Shown here: one piece after another, positions 1 to 5,494 of the stretch
Layout: the number at the start of each line of letters is the position of its first letter
How positions within the stretch are numbered: the stretch's first letter is position 1
Assembly: GCA_039698075.1 (NCBI GenBank)
Contig: JBDKTJ010000185.1
Location: forward strand, 1-6,813
Length of the DNA stretch: 6,813 nucleotides
Reading direction: 5' to 3'
Source of the DNA: JAJFVC01 sp039698075
GTDB taxonomy: Bacteria > Planctomycetota > Planctomycetia > Pirellulales > Thermoguttaceae
Program-made: the position numbers and the translations under genes
Notes under the pieces: model-generated
What the model was told of the DNA's origin: nothing
Databases searched by the model: none
Seen by the model: the letters and a program-made list of their open reading frames with translations, nothing else

Positions 1-127
1 TAAGCGAGCGCAGCGAGACAGCAAGCATGTTTGCCGTCTCTTCATGCCCACGACAAGCGTGGGCATGGCACCCATTCTCCCTAAATTGTGCACAATAAAT
101 GCCATCATTTACAAGACACTACACTAG
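1..127 (-). repeat. Interspersed palindromic repeat, copy A (incomplete at window edge)
   Basis: Read on the minus strand, positions 127 to 1 align without gaps over 127 bp to 5718-5844 of the plus strand. By eye I count about 23 mismatches, and only about 5 fall in the 75 bp nearest the window edge. The copy starts with CTAG and holds a perfect 10-bp hairpin arm pair, CATGCCCACG/CGTGGGCATG, around a CTTGT loop. By comparison with copy B, the last 17 bp (second arm of the distal hairpin and the closing inverted repeat) should lie beyond position 1. No ORF is visible, which fits a non-autonomous MITE/REP-like element. A perfect 12-bp palindrome (ATTGTGCACAAT, 85-96) exists only in this copy. 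Confidence 0.85.
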
Positions 128-387
128 CGTCCCGCCGCCGGGGTCGGAGCCAATGACGGCGTAACCGTCGTGGTCGTCGCACACGGGCTGCACGAGCTCG
201 CACACGGGCTGCATTCCGTAACCACAGGGCAGTCGCTCACCACGCACGGCTCGGTCACCACCATGGTGGGTTGCTGACGAGCCTCGCGGCGCGCGCCCCA
301 TGCTTCTCGCCAGCATTCGCCAAAGCGGCAACCGCCGGTGATGCATACCAGCGTTCCTAAGGTCATCATCAACATGAACTTCTTCAC
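124..387 (-). CDS. Small Cys-rich secreted/lipoprotein-like protein (downstream paralogue)
   Basis: I do not recognise a named family. I chose the GTG at 387 because AGGAGG lies 6 nt upstream; the open frame runs further upstream but only through the neighbouring gene. The 87-aa product has a basic N-terminus (VKKF), a hydrophobic stretch and a Cys at residue 20 in a lipobox-like context (ITGGC), so export by Sec and possibly lipidation are inferred. The -3 residue is T, so the lipobox is not canonical. After C20 comes RFGECWRE, then a region rich in Cys, Pro, Ser and Thr with Cys at 48, 53, 59, 62, 66 and 69. It is a paralogue of the gene 17 nt upstream (651 to 405): both have C20, then RFxEC, a Cys-Pro tail of similar length and a C-terminal APxP. 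The TAG stop coincides with the CTAG boundary of repeat copy A. Confidence 0.75.
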   Translation of the reverse strand: MKKFMLMMTLGTLVCITGGCRFGECWREAWGARREARQQPTMVVTEPCVVSDCPVVTECSPCASSCSPCATTTTVTPSLAPTPAAGR

Positions 388-404
388 GATTGGCCTCCTG
401 TCAA

Positions 405-653
405 TCAGCGGGTGGGCGACGGTGCGAAGGTTTCCGGGCCGGGGGTCATTACCGCCGTACTCGGGCACGGGTCGCAAGGGGTGGTGGGGCAGGGTGTGGG
501 ACAGGTCACGGTCGAGCAGGGCGTCGGGCAAGTCGCGGCTGCCGGCGCTTGCTGACGACACGCCGGACCACGCCACAGACATTCCATAAACCGGCATCCT
601 GCCATGCCGCTGAACAACAGCCCTAAAACCGTTAGAATCAGTAGCCTCTTCAT
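405..653 (-). CDS. Small Cys-rich secreted/lipoprotein-like protein (upstream paralogue)
   Basis: The 82-aa product starts at an ATG (653), with GGGAG about 9 nt upstream as the ribosome binding site. The N-terminus MKRLLILTVLGLLFSGMAGC is a signal peptide with a lipobox-like end and Cys at residue 20, so membrane anchoring through C20 is plausible, although M at -3 is unusual. The mature part begins RFMECLWRG and continues with Cys at 32, 42, 46, 51, 55, 60 and 63 in CPTPC, CPTPC and CDPC spacings, ending in a Pro/Thr-rich tail. The regular CxxC and CxxxC spacing could bind metal or form disulphides, but nothing in the sequence decides this. It is the first gene of a pair: its paralogue starts 17 nt after its stop. 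The function is unknown. Confidence 0.75.
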   Translation of the reverse strand: MKRLLILTVLGLLFSGMAGCRFMECLWRGPACRQQAPAAATCPTPCSTVTCPTPCPTTPCDPCPSTAVMTPGPETFAPSPTR

Positions 654-710
654 TCCTGTTTTCTCCCGTCAAAATGCTACACTGCCATCACAAGGCAGCT
701 TGCCAAGGAA

Positions 711-739
711 ACTCTACACCAGGATTGATGATGTGCAAA
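711..739 (-). promoter_or_regulatory. Candidate promoter for the small lipoprotein pair
   Basis: Read on the minus strand, TTTGCA (734-739) and TAGAGT (711-716) lie 17 bp apart, each matching 4 of 6 bases of the sigma70 boxes. A run of six A's on that strand (752-757, within 751-760) sits where an UP element would be. Transcription would start near 704, about 50 nt before the ATG at 653. The boxes are weak and this is a guess from spacing and position. Confidence 0.3.
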
Positions 740-777
740 CGCAACACACGTATTTTTTCGGAAACAAAGCAGAAACC

Positions 778-937
778 GGGGACGAGGGACTTGGGACGTG
801 GGGCGGGAGATTCATAACTCGAAACCAGATTTTCCATCCTTCCGTCCCCTCTCCCTTTTGGAAAGGGCTAGGGTGAGGGCCGTAAACCAAAAATCCGTCC
901 ATCCCGCCACGTCCCACGCCCCCAATCTCTCGTCCCC
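778..937. repeat. Imperfect inverted repeat with G-rich left arm and C-rich right arm
   Basis: This is a non-coding spacer between divergent genes. The left arm (778-808) is a run of G tracts, GGGG-acga-GGG-actt-GGG-acgt-GGGG-c-GGG. The right arm (900-937), when reverse-complemented, starts with the same GGGGACGAG and ends in a very similar GTGGCGGGA, so the two arms are related and inverted. Between them lies the small palindrome at 846-879. The composition is low-complexity and unlike the surrounding genes, as expected of a dispersed non-coding repeat. The C-rich character continues to about 1010. Confidence 0.55.
846..879. repeat. REP-like palindrome inside the G/C-rich inverted repeat
   Basis: The core CCCTTT-TGG-AAAGGG is a perfect 6-bp stem with a 3-nt loop, enclosed by CCCTC (847-851) and GAGGG (875-879). 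Similar CCCTCTCCC...GAGGG palindromes recur between genes in many bacterial genomes, which is general knowledge and not tested here. It has no T tract and sits between divergent genes, so it is unlikely to be a terminator. Confidence 0.5.
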
Positions 938-1010
938 AACCTTCCACCCCCATTCCCCAATTGCCAATCCCAAGCTACATTTGCATGCCATCCCTCAACT
1001 TCCCACCCAC

Positions 1011-1016
1011 TAAAAT
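1011..1016 (+). promoter_or_regulatory. Possible -10 box upstream of the hydrolase operon
   Basis: TAAAAT matches the sigma70 -10 box at 5 of 6 positions and lies 24 bp before the ATG at 1041. I see no convincing -35 box 16-18 bp upstream. The short leader has no clear Shine-Dalgarno sequence. Confidence 0.25.
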
Positions 1017-1040
1017 CATCCGCCGATCCGGCAAACCGCC

Positions 1041-2024
1041 ATGACTGCCCCCACAAGAGACGCTCGTTGGTTCGCCTCGGTTTGGGTCGCCACGTTCCTC
1101 CTTTCGGCAGCGTTTTGCCCGCCGACACGGGCCGACGCCCCCGCCGACGACGTCTGGCTGGTCAGCACCCGCAACATGCCCCGCTGCAATCCGCTCGACG
1201 CCTCGTTGCAAGGGCTCGACTACCAGCGACGCGACGCGCAACAGGGCTGGACCAGCTCCGACGCCCGAGCGTTTCACGCGTCCGCCTCGAAATCCGTCCC
1301 GACCATCGTCTTCCTGCACGGCAATTGGACCGACGCCTGCGAAGCGATCGAGAAAGCCGACGCCGCCGAGGCCGCCATCCGCGCGCAGGTCGGCGACCGA
1401 CCGTTCCGTTTCGTCATCTGGTCGTGGCCGGCCGATCGCGTCCGCCATCGGATCCGCGACGACCTCTACTTGAAAGCCGACTACTGCGACGCCGAGAGCT
1501 GCTATCTGGCCCGATGGCTCGACGCCGAAATCAAACCCGGCGCGCCGGTCAGCCTGGTCGGCCACAGTTTTGGCTCGCGCATCGTCGCCGGCGCGATGCA
1601 CCTGCTGGGCGGCGGCTCGATCGACGATCAAACGCTGCCTCAAAAAACCGTCTCGGCCTGGTCGGACGGCAAACGCAATCCCGTCCGCCTGGTGCTGATG
1701 GCCGCCGCGCTGGGCGACAACGGACTCGCCCCCGACGCCGTCTACGGCCGCGCGCTCACGCTGGTCGATCGAGCCTTGATCTCCCAAAATCCCTGTGACC
1801 GCGTGCTGCGTTGGTATCCGGTCGTCTCCGATCATTCTTGCGGCGACGAGGCCCTCGGCGCCGTCGGACCGCAAACCGTCGCGGACAACGTCGACGTGAT
1901 CGACGTCAGCGGCTCCGTCGGTCGGCAGCACCAATGCCAACGCTATTGCCAGTCGTGCGAACTGGCCGACCACTGGGCCCGCTACACGTTCCTCGACGGG
2001 CGTCCCTCTTCCAAAGACCCTTGA
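1041..2024 (+). CDS. Exported alpha/beta hydrolase (serine hydrolase fold)
   Basis: The 327-aa protein begins with a signal peptide: R6 and R9, a hydrophobic stretch over residues 10-25, and a likely cleavage site near ADA at 31-33. The enzyme would therefore act in the periplasm or outside the cell. Alpha/beta hydrolase marks are clear: IVFLHGNW at 89-96 (oxyanion-hole loop), the nucleophile elbow GHSFGS at 174-179 with Ser176, and a late His311 in ADHWARY that fits the catalytic base. Asp253 in NPCDRVL is the best guess for the acid. The middle (VIWSWPAD, 125-132) recalls the DUF900-like family of unknown substrate; esterase, lipase or peptidase activity cannot be told apart. Cysteines at 149, 154, 252, 267, 299, 303 and 306 could form disulphides, fitting export. 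The start is the first ATG of the frame near the -10 candidate and has no strong ribosome binding site. The aminotransferase gene follows after 10 nt. Confidence 0.85.
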   Translation: MTAPTRDARWFASVWVATFLLSAAFCPPTRADAPADDVWLVSTRNMPRCNPLDASLQGLDYQRRDAQQGWTSSDARAFHASASKSVPTIVFLHGNWTDACEAIEKADAAEAAIRAQVGDRPFRFVIWSWPADRVRHRIRDDLYLKADYCDAESCYLARWLDAEIKPGAPVSLVGHSFGSRIVAGAMHLLGGGSIDDQTLPQKTVSAWSDGKRNPVRLVLMAAALGDNGLAPDAVYGRALTLVDRALISQNPCDRVLRWYPVVSDHSCGDEALGAVGPQTVADNVDVIDVSGSVGRQHQCQRYCQSCELADHWARYTFLDGRPSSKDP

Positions 2025-2034
2025 TGCTCTGACC

Positions 2035-2943
2035 ATGAGCGAGCCGGTCGCCTTTCTCAATCATCGTTGGATTCCAGCCTCCACGGCAGCCATCCCGGTG
2101 GGCGACGCCGGTTTCGTCCAAGGCACGACGATCGCCGAACAGTTGCGCACCTTCGGTGGCCGGATGTTTCAGCTCGACGCCCATTTCGACCGGCTGTTCC
2201 GTTCGCTTCGCCTCGTGGGTTTTGCGCCCGACATGACCCGCGAACAACTCGCCGCCACGACCGAAGAACTGGTCGCGCGCAACCACCCGCTGCTGCCGGA
2301 CGGCGCCGATCTCGGCGTGTCGATCGTCATCACGCCGGGCGACTATCCCACCTACGCCGCCGCCGGATTGACCCGGCCCACCGTTTGCCTGCACACCTAT
2401 CCGCTGCCGTTTTACCGCTGGGCCCGAAAATATCGCGAAGGCCAATCGCTGCGAACGACCGACGTCGAGCAGGTGCCGCCGCGTTGCTGGCCGCCGTCGC
2501 TCAAGTGCCGCAGCCGAATGCACTACTATCTCGCCGATCGACAGGCCGCCGCCGCGGACCCGCAAGCCCGCGCCTTGCTGCTCGACGCGCAACACTTCGT
2601 CACCGAAGCCTCGACAGCCAACATCGCGGCCTATCGCGTCGGCGAAGGTCTCGTGCTGCCGCCCGCCGAAAAGGTTCTGCCGGGCGTCAGTCTGGCCGCA
2701 ACCGTCGCGCTGGCCCGACAACTCGGCCACGCCGTGATCGAACGCGATCAAACGGTCGACCAGTTGGCCGCGGTCGATGAACTGTTTCTCACCAGCACGC
2801 CGTTCTGCCTGCTGCCGGTCGTGCAGTTGAACGGCCGCCCGATCGGCGACGGTCGACTGGGCCCGATGTTTCAACAACTGATCGCCGCTTGGAACGATCG
2901 CACAGGCATCGACATCGTTCACCAGGCCGAGCAGTTTTCTTGA
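2035..2943 (+). CDS. Class IV PLP-dependent aminotransferase (BCAT / D-Ala aminotransferase / aminodeoxychorismate lyase fold)
   Basis: The 302-aa protein has the normal length for fold-type IV PLP enzymes, which transaminate branched-chain or D-amino acids or release p-aminobenzoate from aminodeoxychorismate. Landmarks in order: the N-terminal FLNHRWIPA and VGDAGFVQGTTIAEQLRTF (residues 8-40); FQLDAHFDRLFRS at 45-57; the PLP lysine Lys157 in SLKCRSRMHYYLA; LLLDAQHFVTEASTANIAAY at 181-200 with Glu191; LPGVSL at 215-220, where many relatives have LPGxTR; and TSTP at 253-256 in the phosphate-binding region. I see no signal peptide, so it is cytoplasmic. Substrate specificity cannot be read from these motifs, so I give no symbol. 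It starts 10 nt after the hydrolase stop, so the two genes are almost certainly co-transcribed. The stop overlaps a small hairpin (2942-2954) without a close T tract. Confidence 0.9.
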   Translation: MSEPVAFLNHRWIPASTAAIPVGDAGFVQGTTIAEQLRTFGGRMFQLDAHFDRLFRSLRLVGFAPDMTREQLAATTEELVARNHPLLPDGADLGVSIVITPGDYPTYAAAGLTRPTVCLHTYPLPFYRWARKYREGQSLRTTDVEQVPPRCWPPSLKCRSRMHYYLADRQAAAADPQARALLLDAQHFVTEASTANIAAYRVGEGLVLPPAEKVLPGVSLAATVALARQLGHAVIERDQTVDQLAAVDELFLTSTPFCLLPVVQLNGRPIGDGRLGPMFQQLIAAWNDRTGIDIVHQAEQFS

Positions 2944-3070
2944 CCGTCGCGGTCCCCGTTCGTTGTTGATTTTTCAAACACCCCGCCGGTCGGATCCCCG
3001 CGAAATCGTCTCACACCACGGCGTTGTCGCGACGTTTTTTCGACGGCGCGTGCGTGAGAAATTTTGCGAT

Positions 3071-3098
3071 TTGACTTTTCTCGTTTTCGGTCTACGAT
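3071..3098 (+). promoter_or_regulatory. Sigma70-like promoter of the small transcription unit
   Basis: TTGACT (3071-3076) and TACGAT (3093-3098) are separated by 16 bp; they match the -35 and -10 consensus at 5 and 4 of 6 positions. This is the best promoter-like pair in the window and it stands in an AT-rich dip between convergent genes. The start of transcription is predicted at about 3103-3106, at or next to the ATG of the 29-codon ORF. Confidence 0.55.
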
Positions 3099-3116
3099 TC
3101 ATATGGAGACCGAAAA
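3084..3116. promoter_or_regulatory. Perfect 10-bp inverted repeat over the -10 region (operator candidate)
   Basis: TTTTCGGTCT (3084-3093) and AGACCGAAAA (3107-3116) are perfect reverse complements separated by 13 bp, with half-site centres 23 bp apart (about two helical turns). The dyad covers the end of the promoter spacer, the -10 box and the predicted start, where a dimeric repressor would block polymerase. In an RNA started further upstream it would instead form a hairpin with the ATG at 3103 in its loop. Confidence 0.5.
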
Positions 3117-3192
3117 GACCTCGGCATACGGCCAGGCGTCGGCCTCCGAGTTTATCGCGAGGATCGGAGCGCAAAGCCACCAGACCCGTTGA
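3103..3192 (+). CDS. Candidate 29-aa small protein or leader peptide
   Basis: ATG at 3103 opens a frame that ends in TGA at 3190-3192; an in-frame stop lies upstream at 3055-3057. The peptide begins METEKTSAYGQASASE and ends GAQSHQTR. It is hydrophilic, with no membrane segment or signal peptide. Of the 28 sense codons after the ATG, 22 end in G or C, close to the bias of real genes here and higher than expected for an AT-richer spacer. There is no Shine-Dalgarno sequence, and the predicted transcript start coincides with the ATG within a few bases, so translation would be leaderless. It lies between a promoter with an operator-like dyad and a terminator, so it has its own transcription unit. 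It may instead be a non-coding RNA or a remnant of a lost gene. I do not recognise it. Confidence 0.35.
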   Translation: METEKTSAYGQASASEFIARIGAQSHQTR

Positions 3193-3281
3193 AAAAGGGG
3201 TCGGACAGGCAGCCTTTGCCAAACGGTTTTTGGACGGTCCAAACCAAGGCAAGGTGGGCGTTCTGAGCCTCGCCTTTTTTT
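3104..3281 (+). ncRNA. Candidate structured small RNA (about 178 nt) with own promoter and terminator
   Basis: From the predicted start to the terminator the RNA can form several hairpins: CTCGG/CCGAG (3120-3124 with 3146-3150), enclosing GGCC/GGCC; alternatively CTCCGA/TCGGAG (3144-3149 with 3164-3169), which excludes the first; GCAAAG/CTTTGC (3171-3176 with 3214-3219), enclosing GACCC/GGGTC (3183-3187 with 3198-3202); GGTTT/AAACC (3225-3229 with 3241-3245); and the terminator. TTTGCC (3215-3220) could also pair with GGCAAG (3248-3253) and so break the terminator stem. This looks like an attenuator or sRNA, but no plus-strand gene follows; the next gene is antisense. It matches no RNA family I can name. 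Confidence 0.45.
3246..3281 (+). terminator. Rho-independent terminator
   Basis: AAGGCaAGG (3246-3254) pairs with CCTcGCCTT (3268-3276), with one internal mismatch, and is followed by an unbroken T run to 3281. The orientation is plus strand. It ends the small transcription unit, or possibly the aminotransferase operon 300 nt further upstream, and stops plus-strand RNA 10 nt before the convergent CpsD-like gene. Confidence 0.8.
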
Positions 3282-3291
3282 ATGCGCCGGG

Positions 3292-4071
3292 TCAGCCGAC
3301 CACCAAGCAGCCCGACAACCGGCTGCCGGCGCGTCGCAGAATCTTCGCGGACCGGCTCAACGCCCTGCGCGACGTGTGGCCCAGTCGAACGGCCAGATAC
3401 ACGCCGTCGCAATGCCGGCTCAACCCAACCGTCTCCGCATACGCCAGCGACGGCAACTCGACGAGCACCAGCGACCCGGCCTCCCGCAATTCCTCGAACC
3501 AAAACCGATCGAGGCTCGCACCGAAGTCCCGCCGCGACCCGGGCGCCGGCAGAAAACTCAAATTCCGCCGATTCGTCGGGTAAATCACCCCCGAGGATCC
3601 CGCGACGTCCGAAGAAACAATCGCCAACGACGTCAGACCCGGATGGCGAAAGTTCGCATCGACGACCACCACGCTGCCGGCCACGCGACGGGCCAGTTGC
3701 GGCGCCAGCGCCGTCAGCAATCGCGTCTTGCCGTCGCCCGGCCCGGGACTGGTGATCGCCAAAATCGTCGTCCGATCCAACGGCCATCGCCGCAGAAGCC
3801 CGTTGGCCATCTCCGCCGCTTGCAACGACCGGTCGGCGTCAACGTCCGACGGCCAAATCACCTGCGGCGACGCGAAGATCGAAGCCGGCCGCTCGGTCGG
3901 CAACGCGGGAAAAGAAAACCGGGCTGCAGAACGCGACGCATCCAACGCGGGCCGTGCGAAATCCGCGTGCTCGCCGCCCGCCGGCCACGCCTCCACGCTC
4001 GAAAGCGGCAAGATCACCGGCGCGGCCGCTTGACTGTCGATTCGCTTCAACGCGTCGGACGTCAGTCCCAT
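3292..4071 (-). CDS. CpsD/BY-kinase-like P-loop ATPase without tyrosine tail
   Basis: The 259-aa protein has the P-loop fold of CpsD/CapB tyrosine kinases and MinD/ParA relatives that pair with polysaccharide co-polymerases. Walker A is SPGPGDGKT (108-116), the second Walker motif A' is VVVVDANFRHP (134-144) with Asp138, and the Walker B strand is LVLVELP (201-207), with Glu where kinases normally have Asp. The N-terminal 95 residues are an Ala/Pro-rich extension of low conservation character. The chain stops right after the strand LSGCLVVG, so the tyrosine cluster used for autophosphorylation is missing, as is the NPxELL-type segment. It may therefore be a non-phosphorylating ATPase or a regulator. 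I chose ATG 4071: GAGG lies 8 nt upstream, and the codon falls 4 nt after the stop of the ExeA-like gene, which suggests translational coupling. A TTG at 4098 is possible but less likely. It belongs to an exopolysaccharide-type module together with its neighbour. Confidence 0.8.
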   Translation of the reverse strand: MGLTSDALKRIDSQAAAPVILPLSSVEAWPAGGEHADFARPALDASRSAARFSFPALPTERPASIFASPQVIWPSDVDADRSLQAAEMANGLLRRWPLDRTTILAITSPGPGDGKTRLLTALAPQLARRVAGSVVVVDANFRHPGLTSLAIVSSDVAGSSGVIYPTNRRNLSFLPAPGSRRDFGASLDRFWFEELREAGSLVLVELPSLAYAETVGLSRHCDGVYLAVRLGHTSRRALSRSAKILRRAGSRLSGCLVVG

Positions 4072-4075
4072 CGCG

Positions 4076-5494
4076 TCACCCTCGGCGAAGTCGGGCAAAC
4101 AGTTGTCGATACTCGCGCGGACGCGGCGGCTCGTTCGACGGCGCCGAGGTCATCGCATGACCCTGCTCTTGAACGTCCGCCAACACCGAAGCCAACTCGT
4201 CTTCCATGGACGATTCCTGCTCCGCAATCGGCGTCTCGTCAAACGCCGGGGTCTCGACCGCCTCGGGCTCCGGCAAAACTTCCGGCTCCAATTCCGATGC
4301 CTCGACGCTCGGCGAAACCGCGACGACCGACGGCGTCGGCAGCTTCACGGACGCCGCGGCATAACGATCCGCCACGATCTCTTCCTGCTCGAACGATTCT
4401 TGGAACGGATGAATCGGTTCGTCGAAACGCACTTCCATCTCCGGACCGATCGAACCGGCCGGCTGAAAATCGTCATCCGCCTCGGCCAGCAATTTTTCGA
4501 TCCGGCCGATCTGCTGAGCCGGCTCCGCGGCCTCGTGCTCTTCGTCGATCGACGTGACCCGCAATGAGGGCGTTGCGCCGGCAACCGCTTCGGCCGCCGG
4601 TTCCGCAATCTCATCCAACGAGCCGAACTCGATCACGCCGCCGGCGGTCGGCTCGGGCTTCGATTCGCCGCCGGTCCACGGGGTCGGCAACTGCTGCAAG
4701 TCGCTCCAGGCTTCCTCGACGTCGGTCGTCTCGATCCGTCGGCGACCGGCCACGTAGGCCAACAACATCGCGTGATCGCACACCTGGTTGACGAGCCGCG
4801 GCACGCCGTTGGTCGCCTGAAATACGCACTGACAGGTCTCGGCCGGAAACACCTGATCGCCCTGGCCGCCCGCCTGATTGATTTGCGATTGAATGTAGCT
4901 CTCCGTCTCGGTCCGATTCAACGACTCCAAGTAGCATCGGGCGCTGAGCCGTTGGCTGAACGAATCGAGTTTCGGACTGGCGAACCGCTCTTCCAACACC
5001 GCGCCGCCGGCCAACACCAGCCGCACCAACGGTTGATCGCCGCGCACCAGATTGGTCAACAGCCGAAGCTCTTCCAACAACCGAAGCGGCAGCGTGTGGG
5101 CCTCGTCGACCAACAGCACCATGCCGCGCGCGCCCTCGTCCGTGGCCATCAGATAGTCGATCACCGCCAGACGCGATTCGCCCTCGTCCATGCCGCGGAA
5201 CGGCTGCCCCAATTCATAAAGAATGGCCTGGAACAACGCCCGGCGCGTGCTCAGCCGCCCGCTCGACAACATCACGACGTGAAAATTGCGTTGAAACTGC
5301 TCGGCCAACATCCGACAAAGCAGCGTCTTGCCCGTGCCCGAAGGCCCGATCACCAAGCCCGCCCCCTCGCCGCGCTGAATGCAGCGGGCCAGCGTGGTTC
5401 GCGCCGCTTCGATCGCCGTGGTCGACACATAATGGTCGATCTGAGGAACCGCTGAAAACGGCCGCCGCTTCAGACCGAAAGAGCCTTCGTACAT
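4076..5494 (-). CDS. ExeA/GspA-like AAA ATPase with long acidic C-terminal tail
   Basis: The 472-aa protein begins MYEGSFGLKRRPFS, the typical opening of the ExeA/GspA family, whose members couple ATP hydrolysis to envelope assembly or secretion and include the ATPase of XrtA/PEP-CTERM exopolysaccharide loci. Walker A is GPSGTGKT (50-57), Walker B is VLLVDEAH (126-133), SQRLSARCYLE (180-190) fits the arginine-finger region and GVPRLVNQVCD (230-240) the sensor-2 helix. From about residue 270 a 200-residue tail follows, rich in Glu, Pro, Ala and Val, with no recognisable domain. It replaces the peptidoglycan-binding part found in classical ExeA and is probably disordered. I chose ATG 5494 because AGGAAG lies 8 nt upstream and homology starts exactly there; an upstream ATG at 5572 lacks both. 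The CpsD-like gene starts 4 nt after its stop, so the pair is one operon. Confidence 0.88.
   Translation of the reverse strand: MYEGSFGLKRRPFSAVPQIDHYVSTTAIEAARTTLARCIQRGEGAGLVIGPSGTGKTLLCRMLAEQFQRNFHVVMLSSGRLSTRRALFQAILYELGQPFRGMDEGESRLAVIDYLMATDEGARGMVLLVDEAHTLPLRLLEELRLLTNLVRGDQPLVRLVLAGGAVLEERFASPKLDSFSQRLSARCYLESLNRTETESYIQSQINQAGGQGDQVFPAETCQCVFQATNGVPRLVNQVCDHAMLLAYVAGRRRIETTDVEEAWSDLQQLPTPWTGGESKPEPTAGGVIEFGSLDEIAEPAAEAVAGATPSLRVTSIDEEHEAAEPAQQIGRIEKLLAEADDDFQPAGSIGPEMEVRFDEPIHPFQESFEQEEIVADRYAAASVKLPTPSVVAVSPSVEASELEPEVLPEPEAVETPAFDETPIAEQESSMEDELASVLADVQEQGHAMTSAPSNEPPRPREYRQLFARLRRG

Noticed and set aside
388..672. N-terminal extension of the downstream lipoprotein frame
   Set aside because: It would overlap the other lipoprotein gene in another frame and bury the signal peptide; GTG at 387 has an AGGAGG 6 nt upstream.
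975..2060. Long open frame on the minus strand across the hydrolase gene
   Set aside because: It mirrors a GC-rich gene with clear hydrolase motifs and a signal peptide; the antisense product is Arg/Gly/Asp/Ala-rich with no domain.
1906..2922. Long open frame on the minus strand across the aminotransferase gene
   Set aside because: The plus-strand frame has the full class IV aminotransferase motif set; the antisense frame has low-complexity composition.
2942..2974. Terminator directly after the aminotransferase stop
   Set aside because: The GACCG/CGGTC hairpin is short and the T run lies about 15 nt away.
3121..3220. GEMM-I (c-di-GMP) riboswitch, because GCGCAAAGCC resembles part of its consensus
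   Set aside because: The 5' half of the consensus (GCACAGGGCAAACC) is missing, the GAAA-capped helix does not fit, and no plus-strand gene follows.
3376..4557. 393-codon plus-strand frame opposite the CpsD-like and ExeA-like genes
   Set aside because: The product is Arg/Pro-rich with no motif, and both minus-strand genes show Walker motifs and ribosome binding sites.
4772..5455. 227-codon plus-strand frame opposite the AAA ATPase
   Set aside because: It is a shadow of the conserved AAA domain; the product is His/Gln/Arg-rich and has no start signal.
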